A program made the position numbers and the translations under genes. This document shows, one piece after another, positions 35,738 through 44,604 of a stretch of DNA of 64,000 nt. The stretch is from assembly GCA_964573255.1 (NCBI GenBank), contig CAZNJB010000002.1, positions 1 through 64,000 on the forward strand. Direction: 5' to 3'. The notes beneath the pieces were generated by a model. That model saw nothing but the letters and a program-made list of their open reading frames with translations, was not told where the DNA came from and did not search any database. Numbering within the stretch: position 1 is the first letter of the stretch; every line of letters starts with the position of its first letter. This stretch comes from CAYNUJ01 sp964573255. GTDB lineage: Bacteria; Bacteroidota; Ignavibacteria; Ignavibacteriales; Melioribacteraceae.

Positions 35738-36385
35738 TTATAATTTTTTGATTACTGCTTCAATAGAATATTCGCCGGAACTCTGCAAAGAATTATCCGG
35801 ATTCACATAACCTTCGCTACAAACTTTGATATAAATTATTTCAAAACCGTCTATTACTTCTTCAAGCGTTTCCTTCAATCCGAAAGTGTCTTTGCCGTCT
35901 CCATATTCCGGAAGCCACATCGATTTATGGTCGGGATTAAAACGTGATGGGAGTGAATTGGTTTTTTCGTAAAGATCGCGATGCGGAATATATAAAATTA
36001 AATAACCGCCGGGCTTTACTACTCTAAACCAATTTTTCAATGCAATTTTGGGATCATTCATATGCTCAAGTGTGTGAGAAGAATAAACGTAATCAAAAGC
36101 CTCATCTTCAATTTCTCTTAAATATTGTGCGTCTCCATGTTCCCAATCGAATCCTTGAGCATTATGGTAAATAATATCTCCACCGAAACCAATGTCCAGA
36201 CCATTACCATTACAATACTTTTCAAAAAAGCCTTCGCGTTCCCTTCTCTTTTTTGCTTTACTTGTTTCGCCTTCGGTTTTAGGTCTTCCACCATTCAGAT
36301 ATTTTCTCTTTTTTATTTTCCTTATCGGACTGGCAAAAAAGTTCCAAATCGGTTCCGGGGTTATCTTGTACAAGAATTGAAGCAT
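35738..36385 (-). CDS. class I SAM-dependent methyltransferase
   Basis: A 215-residue methyltransferase of the Methyltransf_11 type. SAM motif I is GLDIGFGGD (~residue 63), the acidic post-I region is FDWEHGDAQ, motif II is FDYVYSSHTLEHM and motif III is VVKPGGYLILYIP. A basic N-terminal ~50 residues (KRKYLNGGRPKTEGE) is unusual for the fold. Similar genes occur in surface-polysaccharide loci, but none are adjacent, so the substrate is open. It lies immediately upstream of the peptidase gene. Confidence 0.85.
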   Translation of the reverse strand: MLQFLYKITPEPIWNFFASPIRKIKKRKYLNGGRPKTEGETSKAKKRREREGFFEKYCNGNGLDIGFGGDIIYHNAQGFDWEHGDAQYLREIEDEAFDYVYSSHTLEHMNDPKIALKNWFRVVKPGGYLILYIPHRDLYEKTNSLPSRFNPDHKSMWLPEYGDGKDTFGLKETLEEVIDGFEIIYIKVCSEGYVNPDNSLQSSGEYSIEAVIKKL

Positions 36386-36464
36386 AAATATCCGTTTTTT
36401 TTATATAAAAATTACTAAAATATATTCGAACAAAATAATTTAGTGATTAAAGAAGTGATTTTAA

Positions 36465-36496
36465 AAAAAACCGTCCCAATTAGGACGGTTTTTCAC
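36465..36496 (-). terminator. terminator of the methylmalonyl-CoA decarboxylase operon
   Basis: AAAACCGTCC/GGACGGTTTT with a 6-base loop and an adjacent A/T tract lies 29 bp past the stop of the beta-subunit gene on the minus strand. Confidence 0.9.
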
Positions 36497-36524
36497 TAAT
36501 CAATCGAGGGTTTATGAGGAGTAT

Positions 36525-37670
36525 TTATACTAAATGGAAAAGGAAACTCATTAAAATACCTGCAGCAACGGCTGAGCCGATTACTCCCGCCACGTTAGGT
36601 GCCATAGCATGCATTAACAAGTGATTTGAAGGATCTTCCTTCAGTCCCATCGACTGGACCACACGCGCACTATCCGGTACTGCCGAAACTCCCGCTGCCC
36701 CTATCATAGGATTAAGTTTGTTCTCATCTTTAAGGAATAGGTTCATAAACTTTGCAAAAAGTACACCACCGGCAGTTGCGATGGCAAATGAAATTGCACC
36801 GAGAATAAAAATAAATATCGATTGCGGAGTTAAGAATGTTGTTGCTTGTGTTGATGCTCCAACGGTAATGCCTAATAGAATGGTAACAATATCAATCAGC
36901 GATTTGCTCGCTGTATCTGCTAACCGTTTGGTTACACCGCTTTCTTTCAAAATATTTCCGAAGAAAAGCATTCCCAATAACGGAAGCGCTCCAGGACTGA
37001 TAAATGTTGTGAGAATCATTCCAACAATTGGGAAGATCATCTTTTCTATTTTAGATACGGCACGCGGTGGTTTCATCTTAATTTTTCTTTCTTTCTCAGT
37101 AGTGAGCAATTTTATAATCGGCGGTTGAATTACAGGAACGAGTGCCATATAAGAATAAGCCGCAATTGCAATTGCTCCGATTAATTCCGGTGCAAGTTTG
37201 GAAGAAAGAAATATTGCAGTAGGACCATCGGCGCCGCCAATAATACCGATTGCCGCGGCTTGATTCTGAGTAAAACCGAGGGAGAGTGCTCCCATAAAAG
37301 TGGCAAAAATGCCTAATTGAGCTGCCGCTCCAAGAAGCATTAAACGCGGGTTCGATAACAACGCCGAAAAATCTGTCATAGCACCGATGCCTAAAAAAAT
37401 CAGTGGGGGATAAATTCCCTTTAGCACACCTTGATATAAATAATTGAGAACGCTGCCTTCTTCATAAATTCCCAAATTCAAACCGACATTTTCTAAAAAA
37501 GGAATGTTGCCAATTATAATACCGAATCCGATGGGGACTAACAACAGCGGTTCATAATCTTTGCTGATTGCAAGATAAAGAAAAAGCAATCCAACCAAGA
37601 TCATTATAACGTGCCCCAAAGTTAAATTGGCAAATCCGGTGAATTTATAAAATTGATATAACCCTTCCAT
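36525..37670 (-). CDS. Na+-translocating decarboxylase beta subunit (OadB/MmdB/GcdB)
   Basis: A 381-residue inner-membrane subunit that couples decarboxylation of the carboxybiotin carrier to Na+ export. About ten hydrophobic spans are visible. GGADGPTAIFLSSKLAP (~residue 145) holds the conserved Asp region for Na+, and the C-terminal GAAGVSAVPDSARVVQ is diagnostic. SD GGAG precedes the ATG. It is the last gene of the operon. Confidence 0.95.
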   Translation of the reverse strand: MEGLYQFYKFTGFANLTLGHVIMILVGLLFLYLAISKDYEPLLLVPIGFGIIIGNIPFLENVGLNLGIYEEGSVLNYLYQGVLKGIYPPLIFLGIGAMTDFSALLSNPRLMLLGAAAQLGIFATFMGALSLGFTQNQAAAIGIIGGADGPTAIFLSSKLAPELIGAIAIAAYSYMALVPVIQPPIIKLLTTEKERKIKMKPPRAVSKIEKMIFPIVGMILTTFISPGALPLLGMLFFGNILKESGVTKRLADTASKSLIDIVTILLGITVGASTQATTFLTPQSIFIFILGAISFAIATAGGVLFAKFMNLFLKDENKLNPMIGAAGVSAVPDSARVVQSMGLKEDPSNHLLMHAMAPNVAGVIGSAVAAGILMSFLFHLV

Positions 37671-37671
37671 A

Positions 37672-38106
37672 CTATTCTCCGATTTCTACTAATTCATCAC
37701 CTTCAAGAACCGAATCACCCGGATTTACTTTTATAGCTTTAATTGTGCCTTCTCGATCACATTTAATATTATTTTCCATTTTCATTGCTTCCATTATTAA
37801 AAGATCGTCCCCGACCTTAACTTTATCTCCAACCTTTACTTTTAATTCCACTATAGTACCGGGGAGAGGAGCTTTTATAACTTTAGATTGAGCTGTTCCG
37901 GGTTTTGATGTTTTAGCTTTGTCAGCTTCCGAAGAAGGAATTACCTTACGTCGAACCAATTTGGGAGTTTGGCTTCGTTTAACTTCCTTATGTATTTCCA
38001 CTTCGTAATGAGTTCCGTTCACCTCAATTTCTGCAATATTATCTTCAATGTTGAGTATTTCTACGTCGTATTTATTACCACTGATAGTAAACTTGAATTT
38101 TTTCAT
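37672..38106 (-). CDS. biotin carboxyl carrier subunit of the decarboxylase
   Basis: A 144-residue carrier. The N-terminal half is charged and is followed by a Pro/Thr/Ser/Lys linker (~58-75). The biotinyl domain (~75-144) carries the canonical EAMKMEN, with the Lys as biotin site ~35 residues from the C-terminus. It shuttles CO2 from the alpha subunit to the membrane beta subunit. Spacing of 1 bp to both neighbours shows tight operon structure. Confidence 0.94.
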   Translation of the reverse strand: MKKFKFTISGNKYDVEILNIEDNIAEIEVNGTHYEVEIHKEVKRSQTPKLVRRKVIPSSEADKAKTSKPGTAQSKVIKAPLPGTIVELKVKVGDKVKVGDDLLIMEAMKMENNIKCDREGTIKAIKVNPGDSVLEGDELVEIGE

Positions 38107-38107
38107 T

Positions 38108-38560
38108 TTAACGTCTCGGTTTATTTGGAAATTCTCTCAAACCGTACAGTTTAGAACTCCACGGGGAATAGGGTCTTTGTACTTTTTTAATTGTTAATAT
38201 CGTATTTTCAATGTCATGAACTTCTTCAAAATGTTGATGTAGAGCCATAGCAATTGCGGCAGTAACTTCACCGGGTATATCAAACGGATCTTGTGTGGAT
38301 TTATCATCCCCTTTTTGTGCAGCTAATTTTTTGCGCTGATTTAAGGTCAATAATTTTGATAGATTTACTAATATTATATATAGCAATAGTAGCGCAACAA
38401 AAACAACTACATAACCCACAACCGAAATAAAGACGGAGTTGCCTTCGAAAGCTCTCGATAAGTCAAATGATAAATGATTTAATAGTGTGTCGTTAACGGA
38501 TGTTAAAGTGTCTTTAGCGTTATTTAAAGTATCTGTTGCCACAATAGATGTACCGCTCAT
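38108..38560 (-). CDS. OadG-family gamma subunit of the decarboxylase
   Basis: A 150-residue subunit with one transmembrane helix (~50-72, VVGYVVVFVALLLLYIILV), an acidic/charged linker and a C-terminal segment (VTAAIAMALHQHFEE) typical of OadG. It anchors the alpha subunit and biotin carrier to the beta channel. Position between alpha and carrier genes supports the call more than sequence alone. Confidence 0.85.
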   Translation of the reverse strand: MSGTSIVATDTLNNAKDTLTSVNDTLLNHLSFDLSRAFEGNSVFISVVGYVVVFVALLLLYIILVNLSKLLTLNQRKKLAAQKGDDKSTQDPFDIPGEVTAAIAMALHQHFEEVHDIENTILTIKKVQRPYSPWSSKLYGLREFPNKPRR

Positions 38561-38569
38561 GTTGCCCTC

Positions 38570-40129
38570 CTATAATGGAATGTTAGAATGTTTTTTAGGA
38601 GGATTCTGATCTTTCTTTGTAGCAAGCATTTGAAGAGCTCTAATAATTCTGAATCGCGTATTGCGTGGTTCTATTACGTCATCAATATATCCGTATTTAG
38701 CAGCAACGTATGGATTTGCAAATTTCTCTTTATATTCTTTTTCCTTTTCTTCAAGAAACTTTGCTCTTTCTTCCGGGTCTTCAATAGCCTTCAATTTTTT
38801 TGAATGCAAAACTTCTATTGCACCTTTGGGACCCATAACTGCAATTTCTGCTGTGGGCCAAGCGTAATTTATATCGCCGCGCAAATGCTTTGAACTCATT
38901 ACATCGTAAGCGCCGCCATAAGCTTTTCTTAAAATAATAGTTATTTTAGGAACGGTAGCTTCGCCGTAAGCATAAAGCAATTTTGCACCGTGTAGAATGA
39001 TTCCACCGTATTCTTGAGCTGTGCCGGGTAAAAATCCGGGTACATCTACGAATGTAACAAGCGGTATATTAAATGCATCGCAGAACCTGACAAATCTTGC
39101 CGCCTTTCTCGATGCGTTAATATCGAGAACGCCTGCCAAATAATTCGGCTGATTTGCAACAATTCCCACTGGCAGACCGTTAAATTTTGCAAAGCCTATA
39201 ACGATATTCGGCGCGTAATTTCTCTGAACTTCCAGAAATTCCGAATTATCTACGACCGCATCTATAACGTCTTTAACATCATACGGTTTGTTTGGATTTT
39301 CCGGTATGATTTCATTTAGAGAATCTTCCAATCTATCGATTGGGTCATCGCAAACTGTAACAGGCGGATCCTCTAAATTATTTTGGGGCAAATAACTGAG
39401 TAACTTTCTTATTATTAGAATGCCTTCTTCCTCATCTTCGGCAACAAAATGAGTAACACCAGATTTTGAAGAGTGAACCGAAGCCCCGCCTAATTCTTCT
39501 TCGGTTACATTTTCTCCTGTTACGGTTTTTACTACTTTCGGACCAGTAACGAACATATAACTGGTTTCCTTGGACATAATTGTGAAATCCGTGAGTGCAG
39601 GGGAATATACCGCTCCGCCCGCGCAAGGACCGAATATTGCCGAAATCTGTGGAATTACTCCTGAAGCTAAAATATTCCTTTGGAATATATCTGCGTAACC
39701 TCCAAGACTTTTAACACCTTCTTGAATTCTAGCGCCTCCGCTGTCGTTAATGCCTATAACGGGAGCACCCATTTTCATTGCTTTATCAATTACCTTGCAA
39801 ATTTTTTGAGCGTACATTTCGGAAAGTGAGCCGCCAAAGACTGTAAAATCCTGTGAGAATACATAAACCAATCTTCCATCAATCGTGCCGTATCCGGTTA
39901 CCACTCCGTCCGATAAATAAGATTTTTTCTCTAATCCAAAATCGTGAGAGCGGTGAGAAACAAACATATCGAATTCTTCAAAGCTCCCCTCATCCAACAA
40001 CATTTCTATTCTTTCCCTGGCTGTAAATTTCCCCTTTGCATGTTGAATCTCGATACGTTTTTCCCCTCCGCCCAATCTGGCTTTTTCGCGGAGTTCCATC
40101 AATTCCTTTATTTTATCTTGGATTGCCAT
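38570..40129 (-). CDS. mmdA: methylmalonyl-CoA decarboxylase alpha subunit (acyl-CoA carboxyltransferase)
   Basis: A 519-residue biotin-dependent carboxyltransferase with the crotonase-type double domain. Early markers are [20 protein letters not shown] and [14 protein letters not shown]. The two oxyanion regions are [14 protein letters not shown] (N-domain) and [19 protein letters not shown] (C-domain), followed by [10 protein letters not shown]. The same fold is used in propionyl-CoA carboxylase. The operon with membrane beta and gamma subunits and no biotin carboxylase gene points to Na+-pumping methylmalonyl-CoA decarboxylase, giving propionyl-CoA and CO2. Confidence 0.92.
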   Translation of the reverse strand: MAIQDKIKELMELREKARLGGGEKRIEIQHAKGKFTARERIEMLLDEGSFEEFDMFVSHRSHDFGLEKKSYLSDGVVTGYGTIDGRLVYVFSQDFTVFGGSLSEMYAQKICKVIDKAMKMGAPVIGINDSGGARIQEGVKSLGGYADIFQRNILASGVIPQISAIFGPCAGGAVYSPALTDFTIMSKETSYMFVTGPKVVKTVTGENVTEEELGGASVHSSKSGVTHFVAEDEEEGILIIRKLLSYLPQNNLEDPPVTVCDDPIDRLEDSLNEIIPENPNKPYDVKDVIDAVVDNSEFLEVQRNYAPNIVIGFAKFNGLPVGIVANQPNYLAGVLDINASRKAARFVRFCDAFNIPLVTFVDVPGFLPGTAQEYGGIILHGAKLLYAYGEATVPKITIILRKAYGGAYDVMSSKHLRGDINYAWPTAEIAVMGPKGAIEVLHSKKLKAIEDPEERAKFLEEKEKEYKEKFANPYVAAKYGYIDDVIEPRNTRFRIIRALQMLATKKDQNPPKKHSNIPL

Positions 40130-40144
40130 CTTTTCTCCGATAGA

Positions 40145-40555
40145 TTACTTGTTTTTATTCTCACAAAATTCAGTTAAAACACCGTTAGTAGATTTAGGGT
40201 GAAGGAATGCAATATCCAGTCCTTCGGCGCCTTTTCTTGGTTCTTTATCAATTAAACGAATGCCTTTGCTTTCAACCTCAGTCAAAGCATTCTCAATATT
40301 CTTTACTGCAAAAGCAATGTGATGAATGCCTTCTCCTTTTTTCTCAATAAACTTGCCGATTGGGCCGTCATCATCTGTGGTTTCCAATAGTTCTATTTTT
40401 GTTTGTCCGACTTGGAAAAACGCGGTTCTTACTTTTTGATCCTCAATCTCTTCGATGGAATAACATTTTAATCCGAGAACATCTTCGTAATATTTAATTG
40501 ATGCTTCCAAATCTTTTACTGCTATCCCAATATGTTCGATATATTGAATTTCCAT
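40145..40555 (-). CDS. mce: methylmalonyl-CoA epimerase
   Basis: A 136-residue glyoxalase/VOC-fold enzyme that interconverts R and S methylmalonyl-CoA. IEHIGIAVKDLEASIKYYED and GIHHIAFAVKNIENAL supply the two His ligands, and the final FCENKNK matches family ends. ATG 40555 lies 6 bases after GGAG; an ATG at 40567 is in frame without a site. First gene of the decarboxylase operon, it would feed the S/R isomer needed between mutase and decarboxylase. Confidence 0.95.
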   Translation of the reverse strand: MEIQYIEHIGIAVKDLEASIKYYEDVLGLKCYSIEEIEDQKVRTAFFQVGQTKIELLETTDDDGPIGKFIEKKGEGIHHIAFAVKNIENALTEVESKGIRLIDKEPRKGAEGLDIAFLHPKSTNGVLTEFCENKNK

Positions 40556-40567
40556 CCTGATCTCCAT

Positions 40568-40843
40568 TAAATTAAATGCACTAAATACAATTAACGTGCC
40601 AATATAATAAATTGATTTTATACAATAATATATATGGCAAAAAAATTATTGTCTCTCATTCTCGACGAAATCGCAATAATGTTTCTCAAATTTTGGAATA
40701 TCTTGTTTTAAAAATTGACCTTTTTATGATTGCTATTATGATGCGCTGAGGATTTGTTCTTATTTCTATTTTATTACAATAATGTTGTTTTGTTATAAAT
40801 CGACAATAATTTTAAAACGGATAATATTTTTTTACGATTTTTC
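40568..40843. other. intergenic region upstream of mce operon and tRNA
   Basis: About 280 bp of AT-rich DNA that must contain the minus-strand promoter of the epimerase-decarboxylase operon, for which I see no strong hexamers. A plus-strand TTGACC-N16-TATGAT pair at 40715-40742 is promoter-like but leads to no recognised gene before the tRNA. No ORF is credible. Confidence 0.4.
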
Positions 40844-40870
40844 TTGACAAAATTAGACGAAAGCTATAAT
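40844..40870 (+). promoter_or_regulatory. sigma70-type promoter of tRNA-Asn
   Basis: TTGACA and TATAAT with a short 15-bp spacer, ~45 bp upstream of the tRNA. Both hexamers are perfect consensus matches; the spacing is 2 bp less than ideal. Confidence 0.65.
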
Positions 40871-40914
40871 TTTACGACTCAAATTTGAAAAGATTTGATT
40901 GTTCTTTATTACAT

Positions 40915-40986
40915 TCCACGTTAGCTCAATGGTAGAGCATGCGGCTGTTAACCGCAGGGTTGTAGGTTCGAGTCCTACACGTGGAG
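40915..40986 (+). tRNA. tRNA-Asn (anticodon GTT)
   Basis: A 72-base cloverleaf. Acceptor TCCACGT pairs with ACGTGGA. The anticodon stem TGCGG/CCGCA holds loop CTGTTAA with GTT. The T arm GTAGG/CCTAC has loop TTCGAGT. The discriminator is G and CCA is not encoded. A terminator follows 11 bases later. Confidence 0.97.
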
Positions 40987-40997
40987 CATTAAAAAGG

Positions 40998-41021
40998 CCC
41001 CGAAGTTATTCGGGGTTTTTT
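40998..41021 (+). terminator. terminator of tRNA-Asn
   Basis: CCCCGAA/TTCGGGG with a GTTA loop, followed by six T. A degenerate descendant of this hairpin can be traced in the tandem copy that follows (T-run near 41114). Confidence 0.9.
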
Positions 41022-41048
41022 ATTTTAAATCAATCTCAATCGATTCAC

Positions 41049-41097
41049 AACCGCAGGGTTGTAGGTTCCCCCGACAAGTCGGGGTACACGTGGAGCA
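41049..41097 (+). repeat. partial duplicate of tRNA-Asn 3' half with inserted palindrome
   Basis: Starts with the same 20 bases as the tRNA from 40950 (anticodon-stem 3' side to T-loop) and ends with the same 11-base acceptor CACGTGGAGCA. The middle eight bases of the T arm are replaced by CCCCGACAAGTCGGGG plus TA. No 5' half exists, so it is not a tRNA gene. Confidence 0.85.
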
Positions 41098-41159
41098 CTT
41101 GAGAAATTCCAAAGTCATTTGAGTTTTTTTCATCTTAAATATAATTCAATCGAATTCAC

Positions 41160-41207
41160 AATCTGCAGGGGGTAGGTCCATCCGATAAGTTGGGATACAA
41201 GTTGAAC
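41160..41207 (+). repeat. second, more decayed copy of the tRNA-derived unit
   Basis: Aligns with the 41049-41097 unit at a ~111-bp offset (CTGCAGGG, GTAGGT, a degenerate hairpin ATCCGATAAGTTGGGAT, then ATACAAGTTGAAC). It keeps the inserted hairpin, so it descends from the first copy and not directly from the tRNA. Confidence 0.7.
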
Positions 41208-41316
41208 TTCAAGGGAAATCCACAAATCACAACGTTTATTGTTGTTAACCAAGGGAATACATTGCACAATTTAATTTATTGATTTTCAGTTCGTGCGTAT
41301 TTGTATCTAAATCATA

Positions 41317-42351
41317 TTAGAAAAATAATTTTGCAAAGGAAAGTATTCCTTGTTTCCAAGGTACTCTATGCGAGACACCTGCTTGATACTTGAAAGAGTC
41401 AAGATTTTCCAAATACCATTGATAATTTTTTAAAAGTGCATCTTTGTTTGAGTATTTAGGAGTGAAGCCCAAAATTTTCTCCGCTTTTTCGATTGAAACG
41501 AAAGAGTCTTTCGAAGCAGTTTCGTAAACCCATTTATATAAAGGAGAGAGTTTCAACTTTTCTAAAATTCGCAGAGTGAAAATAATAGGTTTTTCCGGCA
41601 GTCCGATAATTTTTTTACCGTAACCGGCTTTATCAAGAACGGCTTGATAATCTTCTTTCATTGTTGTGAACTCTTTGGCGCCTATATTAAATGTATCGTT
41701 AACTTTTTCTTTGTCTAGTGTTAATGTTAAATATATTGCCGTACATAAATCTTCAACATCAAGTAATTGATATCGATTGTTTCCTTTTCCAATCATAGGG
41801 AAATTGTGTCCGGTATAAGCCCAATCGTATAGTAAAGCGAAAACGCCGAGCCTTTCCGGTCCGATAAATGATTTGGGCCTAAGAATCGGGATGCACATAC
41901 CTTTTTCCCTGAATTCTGTGCAGATTTTTTCTGCGGCTACTTTTGCTTTACCGTACGGGCCGACGCCGTCAAGTTTATCATCTTCGTACAAAGGGTGGTG
42001 ATCCGGGATACCGTAAACCGCAGTAGAAGAAATGTGCACAAATCTTTCGACACCTTTTTCGAAAGCTTCCTCAATCAAAATTTTTGTCCCATCAATTCCA
42101 GTAGTAAGAATTTCATTTTCTTTGTAGAGCGGAAGCGCCATAGCGGAATGAACAACTGCATCAATTCCTTCCAATGCTTTTTTTACAAGCGCTCTGTCAC
42201 GGATATCCCCCTTTATCTCTTTAATATCAGATTTTTCAGGGTAATTAAAATCTGCGATATCGAGAGATACAACCTCGTGATTTTTAGCCAGTAAAAAACG
42301 AATTAAGTTAATTCCCAGAAATCCGGCTCCGCCGGTAACTAAAATTTTCAT
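41317..42351 (-). CDS. NAD-dependent epimerase/dehydratase family protein
   Basis: A 344-residue extended short-chain dehydrogenase. N-terminal NAD loop [17 protein letters not shown] and VHSAMALP follow the family order. The catalytic Ser/Thr is in ISSTAVYG and YxxxK is [12 protein letters not shown] (Tyr, Lys ~144-148). It acts on a nucleotide-sugar or similar substrate; hydroxysteroid-like relatives share this pattern. It stands alone between the tRNA region and rplM, transcribed away from rplM. Confidence 0.88.
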   Translation of the reverse strand: MKILVTGGAGFLGINLIRFLLAKNHEVVSLDIADFNYPEKSDIKEIKGDIRDRALVKKALEGIDAVVHSAMALPLYKENEILTTGIDGTKILIEEAFEKGVERFVHISSTAVYGIPDHHPLYEDDKLDGVGPYGKAKVAAEKICTEFREKGMCIPILRPKSFIGPERLGVFALLYDWAYTGHNFPMIGKGNNRYQLLDVEDLCTAIYLTLTLDKEKVNDTFNIGAKEFTTMKEDYQAVLDKAGYGKKIIGLPEKPIIFTLRILEKLKLSPLYKWVYETASKDSFVSIEKAEKILGFTPKYSNKDALLKNYQWYLENLDSFKYQAGVSHRVPWKQGILSFAKLFF

Positions 42352-42466
42352 TAAAATTACCTTATTTTTGAAACAGCAAATTTAGTGAAATTATTAAACA
42401 TTTCATTTTTGTGTGAAAAAAGGAAGAAATAAATTTTGTGCCTGAATTTTAAAGCAATTGATTTTC

Positions 42467-42495
42467 TTGACATTCCAAATTCATTAGGATATATT
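42467..42495 (+). promoter_or_regulatory. sigma70-type promoter of rplM-rpsI
   Basis: TTGACA, 17-bp spacer, TATATT; 45 bp upstream of the rplM start. Near-ideal housekeeping promoter. Confidence 0.8.
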
Positions 42496-42540
42496 TGTAA
42501 GCTCTATAAAAAGAATTTTGCTATTTGGAGGAATTAGACT

Positions 42541-42981
42541 GTGAAGCAGGAAAAAATTACGCGTTTTGTTAAGTCATCCGATGTTGAAAAGCATTGGTAT
42601 GTAATTGATGCGAAGGATCAAGTATTAGGTAGATTGGCAAGCAAAATAGCACATGTGATTCGTGGAAAGCATAAAGCTGTTTTCACCCCTAATATGGATA
42701 ACGGAGATTTCGTTATTGTTGTGAATGCAGATAAAGTTAAGCTTACCGGAAAAAGAGAATTACAGAAAACATATATTCGTCACTCCGGTTACCCCGGTGG
42801 GCAGAAAGTTACTACTTTCCAGGAAGTAATGCAGAAAAATCCCGAATTTGCAATTATACATGCTGTAAAGGGAATGCTTCCCAAAAATCGTTTGGGTCGT
42901 AAAATAATAAGACATTTAAAAGTTTATGCCGGTGAAAATCATCCTCATTCGGCACAAAAACCAGAAACTTTAAGTTTATAG
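42541..42981 (+). CDS. rplM: 50S ribosomal protein L13
   Basis: A 146-residue ribosomal protein starting with GTG after a GGAGG site. WYVIDAKDQVLGRLASKIA, GDFVIVVNADKVKLTG and HSGYPGG are L13 hallmarks, and KGMLPKNRLGR gives the C-terminal signature. It binds 23S rRNA early in 50S assembly. It is paired with rpsI as in most bacteria. Confidence 0.98.
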   Translation: MKQEKITRFVKSSDVEKHWYVIDAKDQVLGRLASKIAHVIRGKHKAVFTPNMDNGDFVIVVNADKVKLTGKRELQKTYIRHSGYPGGQKVTTFQEVMQKNPEFAIIHAVKGMLPKNRLGRKIIRHLKVYAGENHPHSAQKPETLSL

Positions 42982-42993
42982 CGGAGTTATTTG

Positions 42994-43380
42994 ATGGCAG
43001 ATAAAATATTCGTTGGTCGTCGTAAAAATTCAGTTGCAAGAGTAATTTTAAGAAATGGTGACGGAAAAGTTACTATCAACAAAAGAGAATTTGAAAACTA
43101 TTTCCCTATTAAAGAGAATAGAGATAGTATCTTACTTCCTTTGCAATTGACCGAAACTATTGGAAAATATGATGTAATTGCTAACGTTAATGGTGGCGGA
43201 ACTACCGGTCAATCTGAAGCTATTCGTTTAGGAATTGCAAGAGCTTTAGTGGATATAAATCCAGATTTCAGAAACGTGTTGAAACCTGAAGGTTTATTAA
43301 GACGCGATCCCAGAATGGTTGAAAGGAAGAAATACGGTCAGCCAAAAGCTCGTAAAAGATTTCAATTTTCTAAGAGATAA
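42994..43380 (+). CDS. rpsI: 30S ribosomal protein S9
   Basis: A 128-residue ribosomal protein. [10 protein letters not shown] at the start, the [18 protein letters not shown] core and the basic [11 protein letters not shown] tail that reaches the P site are diagnostic. ATG 42994 is used; a TTG one codon earlier is in frame. It follows rplM by 12 bp and precedes a strong terminator. Confidence 0.98.
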   Translation: MADKIFVGRRKNSVARVILRNGDGKVTINKREFENYFPIKENRDSILLPLQLTETIGKYDVIANVNGGGTTGQSEAIRLGIARALVDINPDFRNVLKPEGLLRRDPRMVERKKYGQPKARKRFQFSKR

Positions 43381-43415
43381 TTTTCTTTTATTTATTAAAA
43401 ATTATTTAATTAACG

Positions 43416-43444
43416 GTGGTCAATTGATGTTGACCACTTTTTTT
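43416..43444 (+). terminator. terminator after rplM-rpsI
   Basis: Perfect GTGGTCAA/TTGACCAC stem, 6-base loop and seven T. Confidence 0.95.
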
Positions 43445-43469
43445 GTAAAAAAACATACTTTCGGATTCG

Positions 43470-43530
43470 CTACCTGTGTCCCGTTTGAGGATTAAAAGCG
43501 AAAATGAAGAAAGTAGATGAAAAACAGGAG
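43470..43530 (+). promoter_or_regulatory. possible rpsB leader switch covering the ribosome site
   Basis: In the leader, CTAC (43470-43473) can pair with GTAG (43513-43516), and CCTGT (43473-43477) can pair with ACAGG (43524-43528), which is the rpsB Shine-Dalgarno core. The two pairings cannot nest. S2 is known to repress its own leader in other bacteria; here the idea is inference. Confidence 0.35.
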
Positions 43531-43537
43531 TTATAAC

Positions 43538-44575
43538 ATGCCTAGAGTAGAACTCACCAAGCTGATTGAAGCAGGTGCCCATTTCGGTCACCTTACCCGT
43601 AGATGGAATCCCAAAATGCGTCCTTATATCTTTATGGAAAGAAAGGGAATCCACATTATCGACCTCAAAAAAACTCAAGCTGCTATCGATAAAGCTGCTC
43701 AAGCTTTAAGCGATTTAGTAGCTGAAGGTAAAACTGTTCTTTTTGTAGGAACCAAAAAACAAGCAAAAAGCATTATTGCAAAAGAAGCTGCAAGATGCGA
43801 AATGAATTGGGTTAGCGAACGCTGGCTCGGTGGTATGCTTACCAACTTTTCCACTATTCGTAAAAGCATTAAGAGAATGCAGAACATCGAAAAGATGGAA
43901 ACAGATGGTACTTTCGAAAAAATTACCAAAAAAGAACAGTTATTCTTAACTCGCGAACGCGATAAATTAAGAAAAGTGCTCGAAGGTGTTGAATCGATGA
44001 AAAAACTTCCCGGAGCTCTTTTTATAGTTGACGTTAAAAAAGAATCTATCGCTGTTCGTGAAGCGTTGAGATTGAATATTCCTATTTTTGCTATTGTTGA
44101 TACAAACTGTGATCCCGAACCGGTAGATTATGTTATTCCTGCAAACGATGATGCCGGCAGCACAATTGAATTGATTACAAAAGTGCTTGTTGACTCAATT
44201 ATAGAAGGATTGCAGAAACACAAAGAAGTTGCAGCTCAGGAAGCAGCAGAGAAAGAAAGAGAAAGAAAAGAAAAAGAAGAGCAGCGTGAAGCTAAAAAAG
44301 GCAAGAAAGGAAAGAAAAGAGTAGTTAAATTCGATTCTAAAGGCGGTAAAAAAGTAGAATCCGAAGAAGTTGCTGATAAAGAACCCGCTAAAGAAGTAAA
44401 AGCCGAAGAGGCTAAAGCGGAAGAAAAACCCGCTGAAGAAACTAAAACCGAAGTGAAAGAAGAAACGACAAAATCTGATGAATCTACTGATTCGAAGGAA
44501 GAGGTTAGCGCTTCGAAAGAAGATGCAGTCGCTCAAGAAGGAAACGATGAAAAAGCGGAAGATTCAAAAGAATAA
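43538..44575 (+). CDS. rpsB: 30S ribosomal protein S2 with long charged C-terminal tail
   Basis: A 345-residue S2. The first ~235 residues are normal S2 ([47 protein letters not shown]). Residues ~236-345 are a low-complexity Lys/Glu/Ala tail absent from typical ~230-260-residue S2. CAGGAG precedes ATG 43538; the frame opens further upstream without a site. It is followed by tsf after 29 bp, the normal pair. Confidence 0.97.
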   Translation: MPRVELTKLIEAGAHFGHLTRRWNPKMRPYIFMERKGIHIIDLKKTQAAIDKAAQALSDLVAEGKTVLFVGTKKQAKSIIAKEAARCEMNWVSERWLGGMLTNFSTIRKSIKRMQNIEKMETDGTFEKITKKEQLFLTRERDKLRKVLEGVESMKKLPGALFIVDVKKESIAVREALRLNIPIFAIVDTNCDPEPVDYVIPANDDAGSTIELITKVLVDSIIEGLQKHKEVAAQEAAEKERERKEKEEQREAKKGKKGKKRVVKFDSKGGKKVESEEVADKEPAKEVKAEEAKAEEKPAEETKTEVKEETTKSDESTDSKEEVSASKEDAVAQEGNDEKAEDSKE

Positions 44576-44604
44576 TTGAAAAATTAAAGTGAGGAAATAA
44601 TAAA

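Noticed and set aside
40715..40742. Promoter of an unknown small RNA (TTGACC/TATGAT)
   Set aside because: No terminator or folded RNA before the tRNA's own promoter, and such hexamers arise by chance in AT-rich DNA.
41049..41207. Two further tRNA genes
   Set aside because: Only the 3' half is present; there is no D arm, no 5' acceptor strand and the T arm is broken by an insert.
44195..44536. Phe-rich 113-codon frame on the minus strand
   Set aside because: It mirrors the Lys/Glu repeats of the S2 tail (AAA/GAA read backwards as TTT/TTC); no ribosome site or homology.
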